Of a stretch of DNA of 64,000 bases, positions 43,701 to 51,904 are shown in pieces. The stretch spans positions 310,001-374,000 of the forward strand of contig NZ_NJER01000001.1 in NCBI RefSeq assembly GCF_002753895.1. Direction: 5' to 3'. This DNA is from Halobacteriovorax sp. JY17 (GTDB lineage Bacteria > Bdellovibrionota > Bacteriovoracia > Bacteriovoracales > Bacteriovoracaceae). The position numbers were made by a program, and so were the translations under genes. The notes beneath the pieces are model-generated. The model was not told the origin of the DNA and searched no databases. It saw only the letters and a program-made list of their open reading frames with translations. Within the stretch, counting starts at the first letter, position 1. The number at the start of each line of letters is the position of its first letter.

Positions 43701-44346
43701 TTGCAGTTAAGTTCTTTTGAATATTTGCGACTTTCTCTGTGAGATTACCTGCTTGTTTTTTTAGTTGAGCAATTTGTGACTCATAGACTGCAATATCTTG
43801 CTTTAATTCTTCAATCTTCTTCGTACAGGCCGGAGCTGGTGTTGCCACACAGGCTGCTTCTTGTTTTTCTAGCTTCTGTTTCTTATTTGAAAGAGTTCCA
43901 TTGGCCTGAGTTAGCTCTAGTTCTTTCTTTGCAAGCTTGTCTTTAGCATTAGTGAGGTTTGATTGAATACTTTGAATTTGATTCTTATTCTTTTTTAACT
44001 CATCTTCACTTTTAGATTTCTCAGTGATGGCCTTGGAAATATCTGTTGTTAGTTTAGATATTTCTTGCGCTAGTCCTTGTTTCTTCTTTTGAAGATTATT
44101 AACTTGCGTTTGTTGTCTATTGAGCTTTGCTTGCGATTGCTCGAAGGCAGCCTTTGTCACTTCAACTTTTCTAATTCTATCTTGTAAGTCTGGATCATCA
44201 TTAATTTTAAAGCTTGGGTTTCCAATATAACCTCTGGCCCAGTTTGGATCATCCGCTAGGATGGTAGGAGAAATCGAAAATAAAAGGGCAAGTGTTAGTG
44301 AAGTGGTGGCCTTAGTGTTGCTTCTTAGCTTCATTAATAATTTCAT
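40753..44346 (-). CDS. Giant secreted coiled-coil protein with Gly and Tyr tetrad repeats
   Basis: 1197 residues from the ATG at 44346 (GAGGAG ten bases upstream; the frame is open further up without a site). Signal peptide ends at PTILA-DD. Residues about 55-285 are a long coiled coil of Lys/Gln/Leu repeats interrupted by one CVATPAPAC pair. About 300-427 has Gly at nearly every fourth residue (GESDGLIDGTRDG). About 487-606 has Tyr or Phe at every fourth residue (YNDSYTASYQNNYDDSY). The remaining 590 residues include beta-rich, Ig-like segments (FHNLVIQNFGDKEAKNVVVIMENG) and a helical end. No family named. It looks like a large cell-surface or periplasm-spanning fibre. Translation runs into the subtilase-like gene. 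Confidence 0.8.
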   Translation of the reverse strand: MKLLMKLRSNTKATTSLTLALLFSISPTILADDPNWARGYIGNPSFKINDDPDLQDRIRKVEVTKAAFEQSQAKLNRQQTQVNNLQKKKQGLAQEISKLTTDISKAITEKSKSEDELKKNKNQIQSIQSNLTNAKDKLAKKELELTQANGTLSNKKQKLEKQEAACVATPAPACTKKIEELKQDIAVYESQIAQLKKQAGNLTEKVANIQKNLTATENKIAGLKKEINALDTQITNKNKKVVESKKELAASTNQLNVASNQLNTLKRETKNLAAALDIAQLDRQKFRERIIARVLDANSKGGNEGSLDGESDGRFLSNRLGTHYGSRDGESDGLIDGTRDGRERQRDIGYQEGQHDGAARALQAGTEAGTREGTYAGNIDAAKRVATVDGTNRANSSDAASVGADQGSQAGIQRAIQTGNQIGTKNGEQEAIKKFESRSLETKSVQGSFAGSFSRVIPSFPVDHRGRNFNPEGGFARKIVELAFKDGYKNRYRNRLRSTYETVVPRIYNDSYTASYQNNYDDSYGRSYPNDRQAGYDQGESDAYNRDYGVHYDSAYNHYRTEFSLRPNTSSNEYQTTYRNVESSVYQSQYESIRSAEFRRVEANTFNTNIAAQTEIFRAKRHAAVSKVYAENSVLKYISSSIVDGGINGVAAKDGVFQPGETTFHNLVIQNFGDKEAKNVVVIMENGEKSTIASIPAKSTTTVKGASKSKVSGGLASADTKILSVYSPVTAEAAIQGRHYANIAQGKVNSGDTKSHRVAYPLALTGLSTNGTLIIGKSNTMSVNLLNNSKRNYTGEIKIEVGTDAKSKIITKEFNSVSALNTSVALKDSVVNVSNEADIYSPITFKAKVTKNGVTLGVLDRNLVTMAKAPYVEKSGKPVVVANSDQSARDLVDLLATMGGLQGASVLDTSLRTLNNSPLSKGVNGKTLLLLEKGAVKDIDGMLKKSSSTSVVLIDELQNGFNGIKSISTFKDAEDFDFNVSGVSTSTKVIFANPMRASGLKTAVPVLSSDIKSYKKYLALAELMKLSNDQILKKIESSVSKNSFFASSTADKQLLQMGMIRGIDETMRINKHYDLSGSGLGREKEIANLLKEDDSLFHNRLGKLVDGKTRDKNVSLFLFAHDFYYTMRNALKFYDPIEDRVKFAIQNRMFGALFISAALKDVDKSYKDLKKYDKNLYKKVSANKGLHAPFAMAEERD
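42531..42899 (-). repeat. Coding repeat: Tyr/Phe every fourth residue
   Basis: In the giant coiled-coil protein, Tyr (or Phe/Leu) falls in one phase of four for over 70 residues (18 of 19 phase positions from the first Phe to YDSAY are aromatic, Leu or small breaks), then shifts phase and continues as YxxxY and FxxxxxxxF. Such spacing would give an aromatic stripe on a helix. Confidence 0.75.
43066..43446 (-). repeat. Coding repeat: Gly every fourth residue
   Basis: About 25 glycines spaced by multiples of four, many as DGxxxG/EGxxxG, over 127 residues of the giant coiled-coil protein, with a phase change in the middle. It resembles the GxxxG tetrad pattern of Yae1-type domains, a helix-packing motif. 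Confidence 0.75.
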
Positions 44347-44561
44347 TACAAGCATTCTCCTCAAAATTTTAGGTGTCACTATGGCCTTGTAAAGACTATT
44401 TAGTTGCAAGCAGACACCAGTTAGTTCCATTCTGTCCCTAAAAAGATGTCCATTTCTTCTTTTGATGGGTGATGGTTAAATAGATAGCAATGACTATGCC
44501 ATCTTTTTCTTTGCAATTAAATTCATTGTTGCGCACAGTGTAGAAACAACATGATTTCTTC

Positions 44562-44570
44562 TGCTATAAT
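44562..44570 (+). promoter_or_regulatory. Extended -10 promoter of the methyltransferase gene
   Basis: TGCTATAAT, a perfect extended -10 element (TGn-TATAAT). The first base of the ATG at 44577 is seven bases past it, at the expected transcription start, and no ribosome binding site lies between. The mRNA is probably leaderless. Confidence 0.6.
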
Positions 44571-44576
44571 TTCTAA

Positions 44577-45242
44577 ATGCAAATTTATGAAGAAAAGTTT
44601 AGAAATGAATTATCAGATAGTTATGTCTTTACACCCCATCTCTCACTACTTGAGCTACTGGAGATCTATAAGTCTCTACCAAATAAAGATATTCCTAACA
44701 CTTCTTTGGAATTAGGCTGTGGTGGAGGCCTTCATCTAAATAGAAATACTTGTTTTCGGGAAGTTGAGGGGCTAGAAGTAAGTAAGACCGCTGCCGATTT
44801 TCTCACTCATAAGTATCAAATAAAAGTCTATCACTGTGATTTCCTAGATTTTGAACCGTTAAAAAAATGGGATTTACTCTTTGATGCTCATCTCCTTCAT
44901 TGTCTCATTGGAGTTAACGCTTTTAAAGAATACTTTAAGAAAGTTTTTGATCTGCTAAACCCCCACGGCCACTTAGTATTAGAGGTTATGTGCGAAGGGA
45001 GAGGAATGAGTTTCGATGCAAATCAAAATTATGACATCCAATCTAAGGTTCTCTTTGAGGGCGATATTCCCATTCGGACGATTCTTTCGTCTAGAGAAAT
45101 AGAGCAAATAATTTGCGAATCTGGCCTTAAAATAGTTTACTTACGTGTAGATGAAAATATAAAATTTATACCTAACTCACATCGAAGTGAAAGTCGTCCA
45201 AGTGATCCAGATAGAATGAGGATTATTTGTCTAAAGGAATAG
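44577..45242 (+). CDS. Class I SAM-dependent methyltransferase
   Basis: 221 residues. Motif I SLELGCGGGLHL (about 43-54) binds S-adenosylmethionine; GLEVSK gives the acidic end of strand 2, WDLLFDAHLLHC motif IV, and LLNPHGHLVLEVM motif V/VI. The family resembles tellurite/thiol or small-molecule methyltransferases. The substrate is unknown. It starts directly downstream of an extended -10 box without a ribosome binding site. It ends two bases before the MscS gene, in the same operon as the channel, the RND permease and the propeller-like protein. Confidence 0.85.
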   Translation: MQIYEEKFRNELSDSYVFTPHLSLLELLEIYKSLPNKDIPNTSLELGCGGGLHLNRNTCFREVEGLEVSKTAADFLTHKYQIKVYHCDFLDFEPLKKWDLLFDAHLLHCLIGVNAFKEYFKKVFDLLNPHGHLVLEVMCEGRGMSFDANQNYDIQSKVLFEGDIPIRTILSSREIEQIICESGLKIVYLRVDENIKFIPNSHRSESRPSDPDRMRIICLKE

Positions 45243-45244
45243 AA

Positions 45245-46087
45245 ATGACGTGGTTAAAGACAACTTTTAAGTATATCTCTATGCCCTTATTTGAAATAAG
45301 CGGTAATAAAATCTCCCTTATCTCCATTCTCCTAGCAGTTGGTGTTTTCTTCTTAACGACTACTCTTGCAAAGATGTCTGAGAAATTTATGGATAGGTTC
45401 TTAGCAGATAAGGGCCTAGACACAGGAGTTAGAGGCTCTATCGTTAGAATCACAAGATATATCGTTTTATTTGTGGGGTTAATGATCACTCTAGATACTG
45501 TGGGTATTTCTCTCTCTTCATTGGCCGCTCTAGGTGCTGTTCTTATGGTGGGGATAGGTTTTGGTCTTCAAAATATTACACAGAATTTTATTTCAGGCCT
45601 TATTATATTATTTGAAAGGCCGGTGAAAGTGGGGGACTTTGTCTCTGTAAAAGACATCTCAGGTAGGGTTGTGGAAATAGGTGCTAGGTCTACCCTCATT
45701 CATACTCGTGATGATGTGGCGATCATAGTTCCAAATAGTCAGTTTATCTCTGAGCAAGTTATTAATCAGAGTTTTACTGGTGAAACGATGAGAATGACTG
45801 TCGATGTAGGTGTTGCCTACGGTAGTGATACAGCTAATGTAAAGAAAGTGCTTTTAGAAGTTGCCGGAGAAACAGCAGGCATATTAATTGATCCGCCACC
45901 TAAAGTGTTTTTTGAAAATTTTGGAGACTCTGCTCTTCAATTTAGTTTGGCCGTATGGATAAATGATATTTGGGATAATAGAGAAACTCTCTCCAATGTA
46001 AGACTAGCAATAGATAAGAGATTTAGAGAAGAGAAGATTAGTATTCCTTTTCCGCAAAGAGATATTCACATTATAAAAGAAGCTTAA
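45245..46087 (+). CDS. Small-conductance mechanosensitive channel, MscS family
   Basis: 281 residues from the ATG at 45245 (AAAGGA six bases upstream, within the end of the methyltransferase gene). Three membrane helices; the third pore-lining segment and following beta domain show LSSLAALGAVLMVGIGFGLQNITQNFISGLIILFERPVKVGDFV, the core MscS signature. The C-terminal alpha/beta cage domain is complete (to FPQRDIHII). It opens under membrane tension to release osmolytes. Confidence 0.93.
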   Translation: MTWLKTTFKYISMPLFEISGNKISLISILLAVGVFFLTTTLAKMSEKFMDRFLADKGLDTGVRGSIVRITRYIVLFVGLMITLDTVGISLSSLAALGAVLMVGIGFGLQNITQNFISGLIILFERPVKVGDFVSVKDISGRVVEIGARSTLIHTRDDVAIIVPNSQFISEQVINQSFTGETMRMTVDVGVAYGSDTANVKKVLLEVAGETAGILIDPPPKVFFENFGDSALQFSLAVWINDIWDNRETLSNVRLAIDKRFREEKISIPFPQRDIHIIKEA

Positions 46088-49000
46088 ATGAAATCAGTCA
46101 TAACTTACTTTACAAAGAATCACCTTGTTTCAAATATTCTCTTCGTTGGAGTTTTTATGATGGCAATCTTTGCTTGGCAAAAGATTGGTAAAGAGGAGAT
46201 GCCTGAGTTTGAAAGTAATTGGATTAGAATTTCTGCTTCTTATCCAGGAGCCGCCGCAGAGGATGTAGAGCTCTTTGTGACTAAGCCCATTGAGGATGAA
46301 TTAAAAGAGGTCTCTGGGATTGAGGAAATTACAACAACTTCATCGACGGGCTCTTCTTCATTTCGAATTGTAATTGATGAAGACGCTGCAAATTATAGTG
46401 AAGTGATTCAAGATATTAAAGATGCAGCACTTAGAGCAAATCTTCCAAGAGAAGTAAAAACTCCAAACTTTAGACAATTTAAATCTACTGAAAAAGCTAT
46501 TTTAGATGTGGGTTTTTATCTTGAAGGAGCGAGAGCGCTAGACTACGAGTCTAGAAAGAAACTACAAAGTATGGTTTTAAACTTTGAAAACCAAATTAAA
46601 ACTCTTGGCGATGTAAGCGGTATTGATAAGAAAGGTTATGATGAACCCGAACTACACATTCTCATTGATCCTGCGAAAATTGATCGCTATGACCTCTCTA
46701 TCGACCGCTTGGTATCAACTATTCAAAACAATCATATAAGAGTTCCTCTAGGGACTCTGGAAGATAAAGAACAATCAAAAGTCACAGCAATTCATGAACT
46801 AGAAGATAAGGAGAGCTTGGATGCTCTCTATATTCTTGGAAATTACGGTGGAAAGGGAATTAAGCTTGGAGAGGTTGCCGACGTTGAAGCTCAGTTTGCA
46901 AAATCTACAACAATTAGAAAATTACAAGGGCACGAGGGAATTGTTATCAATGTTAAGAAGAAATTCTCTACAGATATTTTAACTGCCCAGAAGAATGTCG
47001 TAAAATTTGTAGATGAGTTTAGAAAGACTCATTCTAAGAGTGGGCTTCGTGTTATTTTAATGGATGATGAGTCTTATGATGTTAAGAATAGGCTCTCTAT
47101 TGTTGCTTCAAATGGATTAATTGGTTTCGCCCTTATCTTTATTGTCCTCTTTGTCTTCTTAGATTTTAAATCTGGACTTTGGGTAGGGATGGGAATTCCT
47201 TTTACTCTCGCCTTTACAATAATAAGTATGACTATAGTTGGTTATACAATTAATAATATGACTCTTGCTGCAGTTATTATTGTTATGGGAATTGTAGTTG
47301 ATGATGCCATTGTGGTGGCCGAAAATATTTCGAGAAAGAGATATCTGGGAGAGTCTCCAATGGAGGCCGCAGTCGGTGGAACCCGTGAAATTCTCTCACC
47401 AGTTTTTGGAAGTATTTTAACAACTTGCGTGGCATTTGTTCCACTGCTCTTTTTTGAAGGATTTTTTGGGAAATTTGTTGAATATATTCCCTTTGTTGTG
47501 ATCTCTATGCTTGTGGCCTCTTTAATTGAGTCTACAACGATACTTCCTTCTCACTTATTAGAGAGAAAAGGCTTCTTTTCGAAATTTAAAATCAAGGGAT
47601 TTAATTCTGCTTGGTTCTTTAAGTATGAAGAGAAGTTCGCAGTTTTACTTGAGAAGCTTTTAAAGCTCAGGCTCTTAGTCATTCTTGTTGCTGTAGTCCT
47701 GGCCTCAGTTTCTGGATACCTATTTAAGTCAAAAATGAAATTTGTAATGTTCCCAAGAGAAGAGGGGAAGGAAATTAATATTAAGGCCTTTGGTCCTAAA
47801 GGGGCGAACCGCTTTGAAATGGCCAAGCTTATCGAGCCCTTAGAGGATATGATCCTATTAGATAAGAAAAATGGTGTTGTCGCGGTTCAATCAAATATTG
47901 GAGAAAGTCGAAGAGGATCTGGAGTTCTTGAGAATCAGGCCAGTATTAATGTTGAGGTTGTCAGTAAGGACGACCGAGAAATGGGACTGAACGACTTTAT
48001 TGCAAAATGGGATAAGAATGCCAGAGAGATCAAAGGACTTCAAAAAGTTGATTTCTTGAAGTCTCGTTGGGGGAGAAGTAGTGGTTCCTCTTTAGAAATT
48101 CAAGTTCAAGAAAATAACGATAAGAAAAGAGATGCTATTACAAAATTGATTGCAAAGTATATGAATGAAGATACTTCGCTTAAAGATATTGAGATTGAAA
48201 AGCCTCTTGTTAGAAGGGAGTATAACTTTAAAATTAATCAAGAGAAGCTTGTTCAATTTAACTTATCTCCTAGTCATATCACAACTTCTCTTAGGTCCTT
48301 CGTTGAAGGAGCGATTCTCTATACAATTAGTAAAGGAGATGAGGATGTAGAAGTAAGACTTACTGTTGATGCTAAGAATAAATTTGATCTCGTTAACCTT
48401 AGAAAATTAAAGATTGAAAATAACTCTGGTGGCTTTATTACTCTAGATAAAGTTGTCTCTATCGAAGAGTTCATGAAGCCGGCAAATATTCAGAGAAAAG
48501 ATTATAAGAGAACTGCTATCGTCTATGGAAATATTAAGGACGGGGTGAGAATTACTCCTGTTGAAGTTGCTGAGAGGTATGAAGCTGAAATCTTTCCAAA
48601 GATTATTAAAGAATATCCAAGCTCTGTGATTACATTTATTGGGGAAGTTGAAGACACTAGAGAGTCAGGAGGGGATTTCATTATTTCACTTATTATGGTG
48701 ATTGGTGTTATCTATATTATTTTAGTAATTATGTTTAACTCTCTAGGGGCACCTCTTCTTATTATGGCCATTGTTCCCTTTGGTCTCGCAGGAGTTATCT
48801 ACGCGCTCCTTGCCCACGGAATGTATGTTTATGGATTCTTTGCGGCAGTGGGGGCCCTTGGAATGATTGGTGTTGTTGTTAATGATGCTATTATCCTCAT
48901 CTCAAAATTAGAAGATGATATCTCCTATGAAGATGAAAATTTTATTTCAAGAATTGCTATTGTCTCTTCAACAAGACTTAGACCAATTGTTGTAACGACT

Positions 49001-49207
49001 CTTACTACTGTGGCGGGGGTCCTTCCTACCGCCTACGGTATTGCTGGTTATGATTCAATGCTGGCCGAGATGATGCTCTCTCTTGGATGGGGTCTTCTTT
49101 TGGCGACAGTTGTTACATTATTTTTAATTCCTTGTATGTACTCATACTTCTTTAGTATGAGGTCTTATATTTTAAAGAAAACAAATATCCATTTGGAGCA
49201 TGAATGA
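46088..49207 (+). CDS. RND-family efflux permease (HAE-1 type)
   Basis: 1039 residues, full length, twelve membrane helices with two large periplasmic loops. IRISASYPGAAAEDVELFVTKPIEDEL and SGIEEITTTS match AcrB-type proteins; the proton relay pair is in GIVVDDAIVVAENI (TM4), and GMIGVVVNDAIILISKLED marks TM10. It begins right after the MscS stop (TAAATG). No periplasmic adaptor (AcrA) or TolC gene is adjacent, so it must use partners encoded elsewhere, or act in transport of lipids or folded substrates rather than classic efflux. Overlaps the next gene by ATGA. Confidence 0.93.
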   Translation: MKSVITYFTKNHLVSNILFVGVFMMAIFAWQKIGKEEMPEFESNWIRISASYPGAAAEDVELFVTKPIEDELKEVSGIEEITTTSSTGSSSFRIVIDEDAANYSEVIQDIKDAALRANLPREVKTPNFRQFKSTEKAILDVGFYLEGARALDYESRKKLQSMVLNFENQIKTLGDVSGIDKKGYDEPELHILIDPAKIDRYDLSIDRLVSTIQNNHIRVPLGTLEDKEQSKVTAIHELEDKESLDALYILGNYGGKGIKLGEVADVEAQFAKSTTIRKLQGHEGIVINVKKKFSTDILTAQKNVVKFVDEFRKTHSKSGLRVILMDDESYDVKNRLSIVASNGLIGFALIFIVLFVFLDFKSGLWVGMGIPFTLAFTIISMTIVGYTINNMTLAAVIIVMGIVVDDAIVVAENISRKRYLGESPMEAAVGGTREILSPVFGSILTTCVAFVPLLFFEGFFGKFVEYIPFVVISMLVASLIESTTILPSHLLERKGFFSKFKIKGFNSAWFFKYEEKFAVLLEKLLKLRLLVILVAVVLASVSGYLFKSKMKFVMFPREEGKEINIKAFGPKGANRFEMAKLIEPLEDMILLDKKNGVVAVQSNIGESRRGSGVLENQASINVEVVSKDDREMGLNDFIAKWDKNAREIKGLQKVDFLKSRWGRSSGSSLEIQVQENNDKKRDAITKLIAKYMNEDTSLKDIEIEKPLVRREYNFKINQEKLVQFNLSPSHITTSLRSFVEGAILYTISKGDEDVEVRLTVDAKNKFDLVNLRKLKIENNSGGFITLDKVVSIEEFMKPANIQRKDYKRTAIVYGNIKDGVRITPVEVAERYEAEIFPKIIKEYPSSVITFIGEVEDTRESGGDFIISLIMVIGVIYIILVIMFNSLGAPLLIMAIVPFGLAGVIYALLAHGMYVYGFFAAVGALGMIGVVVNDAIILISKLEDDISYEDENFISRIAIVSSTRLRPIVVTTLTTVAGVLPTAYGIAGYDSMLAEMMLSLGWGLLLATVVTLFLIPCMYSYFFSMRSYILKKTNIHLEHE

Positions 49208-50367
49208 AATTTTTTAAGGTACTCTTACTCTCTCTTCTTTCTTTAAATATTTTCGGGGTTGAAGTTGAATTGGTTGCAAGAGCGAATAGCTACGGTTCAT
49301 ATAACTTACCTGATACTAGTTATATTTCTAATTCGACAATTAAAAATAATGGTAAGAATTCGATTGCCTTTAGCTTTGTTACGATTGTTGAAGAGGAAGT
49401 TCATATGGGACTTTGGCTTAGAAATGATCACTATCCAAAAGGTGAGACTCTTCATATTGCGGCTGTTGGAAATTATGTGAGTGACCCTTCTATTAATGAA
49501 AAAGGGGATATGGTTTTTTCTGTCTATAATGAACTTGAGCTAGTTGGACTCTACTTCTATGATTTTAAAGATAATAAGTTAGAGAAAATTCTTGACTCTA
49601 ACGGTGGTGAGTATGTCTCTCTTCGCGATCCTCTACTGAATAATTCTGGAACAATTCTCTTTGGGCTTACTTTTAAATCTGGAGAAAAAACAGTAGCTAC
49701 ACTTAGAAATGGAAAAATGAGTACTATTGCTAGCAATAAGGAAGAAGACATCGCCTACTTATTTGGAGCGGCCTTCTATAATGGTAATCAAATTGCTTTA
49801 AAAGTGAGAGAGGGAAGTAGCCTAGCTGACTCTCAACCTGACACGATCAGAATCTATAAGAGTAGTGGACGCTTTTCGAGAATTAATTCTGATGTAGACT
49901 TTGATAGTAATTCTATCTTCTCAGAATTTAATAACTCTCTTGGAACTCACTTCTCTTCTAAGTATGTGGCCTTCGTAGCGAAGCTAACAAATGGTAAGAG
50001 AGTTTTAGTAAGACAGCTTGGGGATAAAGTCGAAATTATTGCAACAGAAGGTGAGGGAGGGATTTCAACTCTTGAGTACTTCGCTCCTTCCATTAATGAA
50101 GATGGCAATATTGCTTTTCGAGCAATGAATGCTCAGCAAAAGAGAGCAATCTTCTTCTTTGATGGTTTTGTTGTAAGAGAAGTTCTAACAGAGGGAAATC
50201 TTGTTTTTAGTGATCAGTCTACTGCTGTTATTCACGCTTCAAATGGTCCTGCATTTGGGGGAAGTATTACTATTAATAAGAGTAATGAAATCGTTCTTCA
50301 GGCAAGAATATTTACGAAGTACTTAGAGACGGCCCTTGGAACTGCCGTTTTGAAAATTACCCCTTAA
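49204..50367 (+). CDS. Exported beta-propeller-like protein
   Basis: 387 residues, signal peptide MKFFKVLLLSLLSLNIFG. The body repeats a unit of about 50 residues with signature (D/A)PSINEKGDMVF, LLNNSGTILFGL, APSINEDGNIAFRA and ITINKSNEIVLQA, the pattern of choice-of-anchor or DUF7453-like propeller proteins. Each unit alternates strands, suggesting a six- to seven-bladed propeller. Its start overlaps the RND stop, so it is probably a periplasmic partner or is simply co-expressed. No catalytic residue is evident. Confidence 0.75.
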   Translation: MKFFKVLLLSLLSLNIFGVEVELVARANSYGSYNLPDTSYISNSTIKNNGKNSIAFSFVTIVEEEVHMGLWLRNDHYPKGETLHIAAVGNYVSDPSINEKGDMVFSVYNELELVGLYFYDFKDNKLEKILDSNGGEYVSLRDPLLNNSGTILFGLTFKSGEKTVATLRNGKMSTIASNKEEDIAYLFGAAFYNGNQIALKVREGSSLADSQPDTIRIYKSSGRFSRINSDVDFDSNSIFSEFNNSLGTHFSSKYVAFVAKLTNGKRVLVRQLGDKVEIIATEGEGGISTLEYFAPSINEDGNIAFRAMNAQQKRAIFFFDGFVVREVLTEGNLVFSDQSTAVIHASNGPAFGGSITINKSNEIVLQARIFTKYLETALGTAVLKITP

Positions 50368-50479
50368 AAATGTAAGGGAGCAGAGTGTTAAAAGACCATA
50401 AAACTCTTTGTGGTCATGGTTTTTATGTACTAATTTTGGTAGTGTTGTGGCCTTGTAATAGTAATGGATAGGGTCACAA

Positions 50480-51895
50480 ATGTTACTTAAAAAGAAAGAT
50501 CAAATCACTAAAGATTATGACGTTATTGTTGTGGGCTCAGGCCTTGCAGGAATGACTGCGGCTAATAAGCTTGCGCGAAATGGAAGAAGTGTTCTTCTAC
50601 TAGAGTCTCACAATAAACTAGGCGGATTCGCCACATGGTTTAAGCGTCAAACGGGAGATCATATCTTTGATGTCTCCCTCCATGGTTTCCCAGTTGGCAT
50701 GATTAAAACTTGTAGAAAGTATTGGTCTAAAGAAATTGCAGAGAGAATTGTTCAAGTTAAGAGCGTTAAATTTTCTAATCCACAATTTAATATTGAAACA
50801 GACTTCACGAAAGAGCACTACATTGAAGTTCTAACAGAGAAGTTTCATCTAGAAAGAGAAAAAGTTATTGGATTCTTTGATCACTTAGCGGCAATGAACT
50901 TCTACGATGATAGTGGTATGAATAATGGAGAGCTTTTTGAAAATTTCTTTCCAGGAAGAAATGATGTTCACCGCTTTTTAATGGAGCCAATTGTCTATGC
51001 CAATGGATCGACTCTTGAAGATCCTGCCATTACTTACGGGATTGTCTTCTCTAATTTTATGAGTAAGGGAGTTTACATATTTCAAGGCGGAACAGATAAG
51101 CTTATCTCGATGATGAAAGATGAACTGATTGCAAATGGAGTGGATATTAAACTTCATTCTAAGGTTGATGAAATCATTGTTGAAAATAGAAAAGTCGAAG
51201 GAGTTAAATTAGGTGGACAAGTCGTTAGGGCGAAATCGGTTCTATCTAATTCGAATCTTCTAAGCACAGTTTTTAAACTCGCAGGAGCGGAAAACTTCGA
51301 TGAAGACTTCATTGAGAAAGCAAAGAAGGTGAGACTCAATACTTCTAGCTGCCAAGTCTTTATGGGAATAAGAAAAGGTGAGAGTATCCCAGATATTGGA
51401 GAACTTGTTTTTTATTCAGATGATGATACTTTTAATACAAATCTCATTCTCTCTCCAAAAGTTGGTAGTCAGACCTTCTCTGTTTACTATCCTGAAATGA
51501 GAGAAGAGAGAGACGGGCGATATGCTGTTGTCTCTTCTAGCAACGCTCGCTATGAGGACTGGGTTGATCTCTCAAAAGAAGAATACTTAGAGAAGAAGAA
51601 TTTTACAATCGAGAGAGCTCTACTGACTTTAGAGAAGATCATTCCTGGAGTCAGAGAGAAAATTGACTATATTGATTGCTCAACACCTCTTACTGTTGAG
51701 AAGTATACTCATCATAATAAAGGTGCGAGCTTTGGAACAAAATTTGAGGGGCTTCCAGTAAGTATGGAAATGCATAAGCAGATTGCAGGGCTATTTCACT
51801 CTGGCTCTGTTGGTATTATAATGTCGGGGTGGCTTGGGGCCGCCAATTATGGGGTTATTCAGTCCCATGAAGTTGAAACATATCTTTCTAAATAG
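50480..51895 (+). CDS. FAD-dependent oxidoreductase, CrtI/retinol saturase type
   Basis: 471 residues. The N-terminal dinucleotide fold is complete: VIVVGSGLAGMTAANKLARNG, then LLLESHNKLGGFATW. FQGGTDKLISMMKDELIANGVDIKLHSKVDEI is the second FAD-binding part, and GLFHSGSVGIIMSGWLGAANYGV the C-terminal FAD motif. The family includes phytoene desaturases, carotene isomerases and saturases, which act on lipid double bonds. It opens an operon with FabG-, FabZ- and FabI-like enzymes, so it likely acts on acyl chains or isoprenoids. AGGG precedes the ATG. Confidence 0.9.
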   Translation: MLLKKKDQITKDYDVIVVGSGLAGMTAANKLARNGRSVLLLESHNKLGGFATWFKRQTGDHIFDVSLHGFPVGMIKTCRKYWSKEIAERIVQVKSVKFSNPQFNIETDFTKEHYIEVLTEKFHLEREKVIGFFDHLAAMNFYDDSGMNNGELFENFFPGRNDVHRFLMEPIVYANGSTLEDPAITYGIVFSNFMSKGVYIFQGGTDKLISMMKDELIANGVDIKLHSKVDEIIVENRKVEGVKLGGQVVRAKSVLSNSNLLSTVFKLAGAENFDEDFIEKAKKVRLNTSSCQVFMGIRKGESIPDIGELVFYSDDDTFNTNLILSPKVGSQTFSVYYPEMREERDGRYAVVSSSNARYEDWVDLSKEEYLEKKNFTIERALLTLEKIIPGVREKIDYIDCSTPLTVEKYTHHNKGASFGTKFEGLPVSMEMHKQIAGLFHSGSVGIIMSGWLGAANYGVIQSHEVETYLSK

Positions 51896-51904
51896 GTGAC
51901 TAAA

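Noticed and set aside
50363-50440. Two small hairpins after the propeller-like gene as terminators
   Set aside because: CCCTTA/TAAGGG and GACCAT/GTGGTC are short and lack a T tract directly after the stem; termination is possible but not supported.
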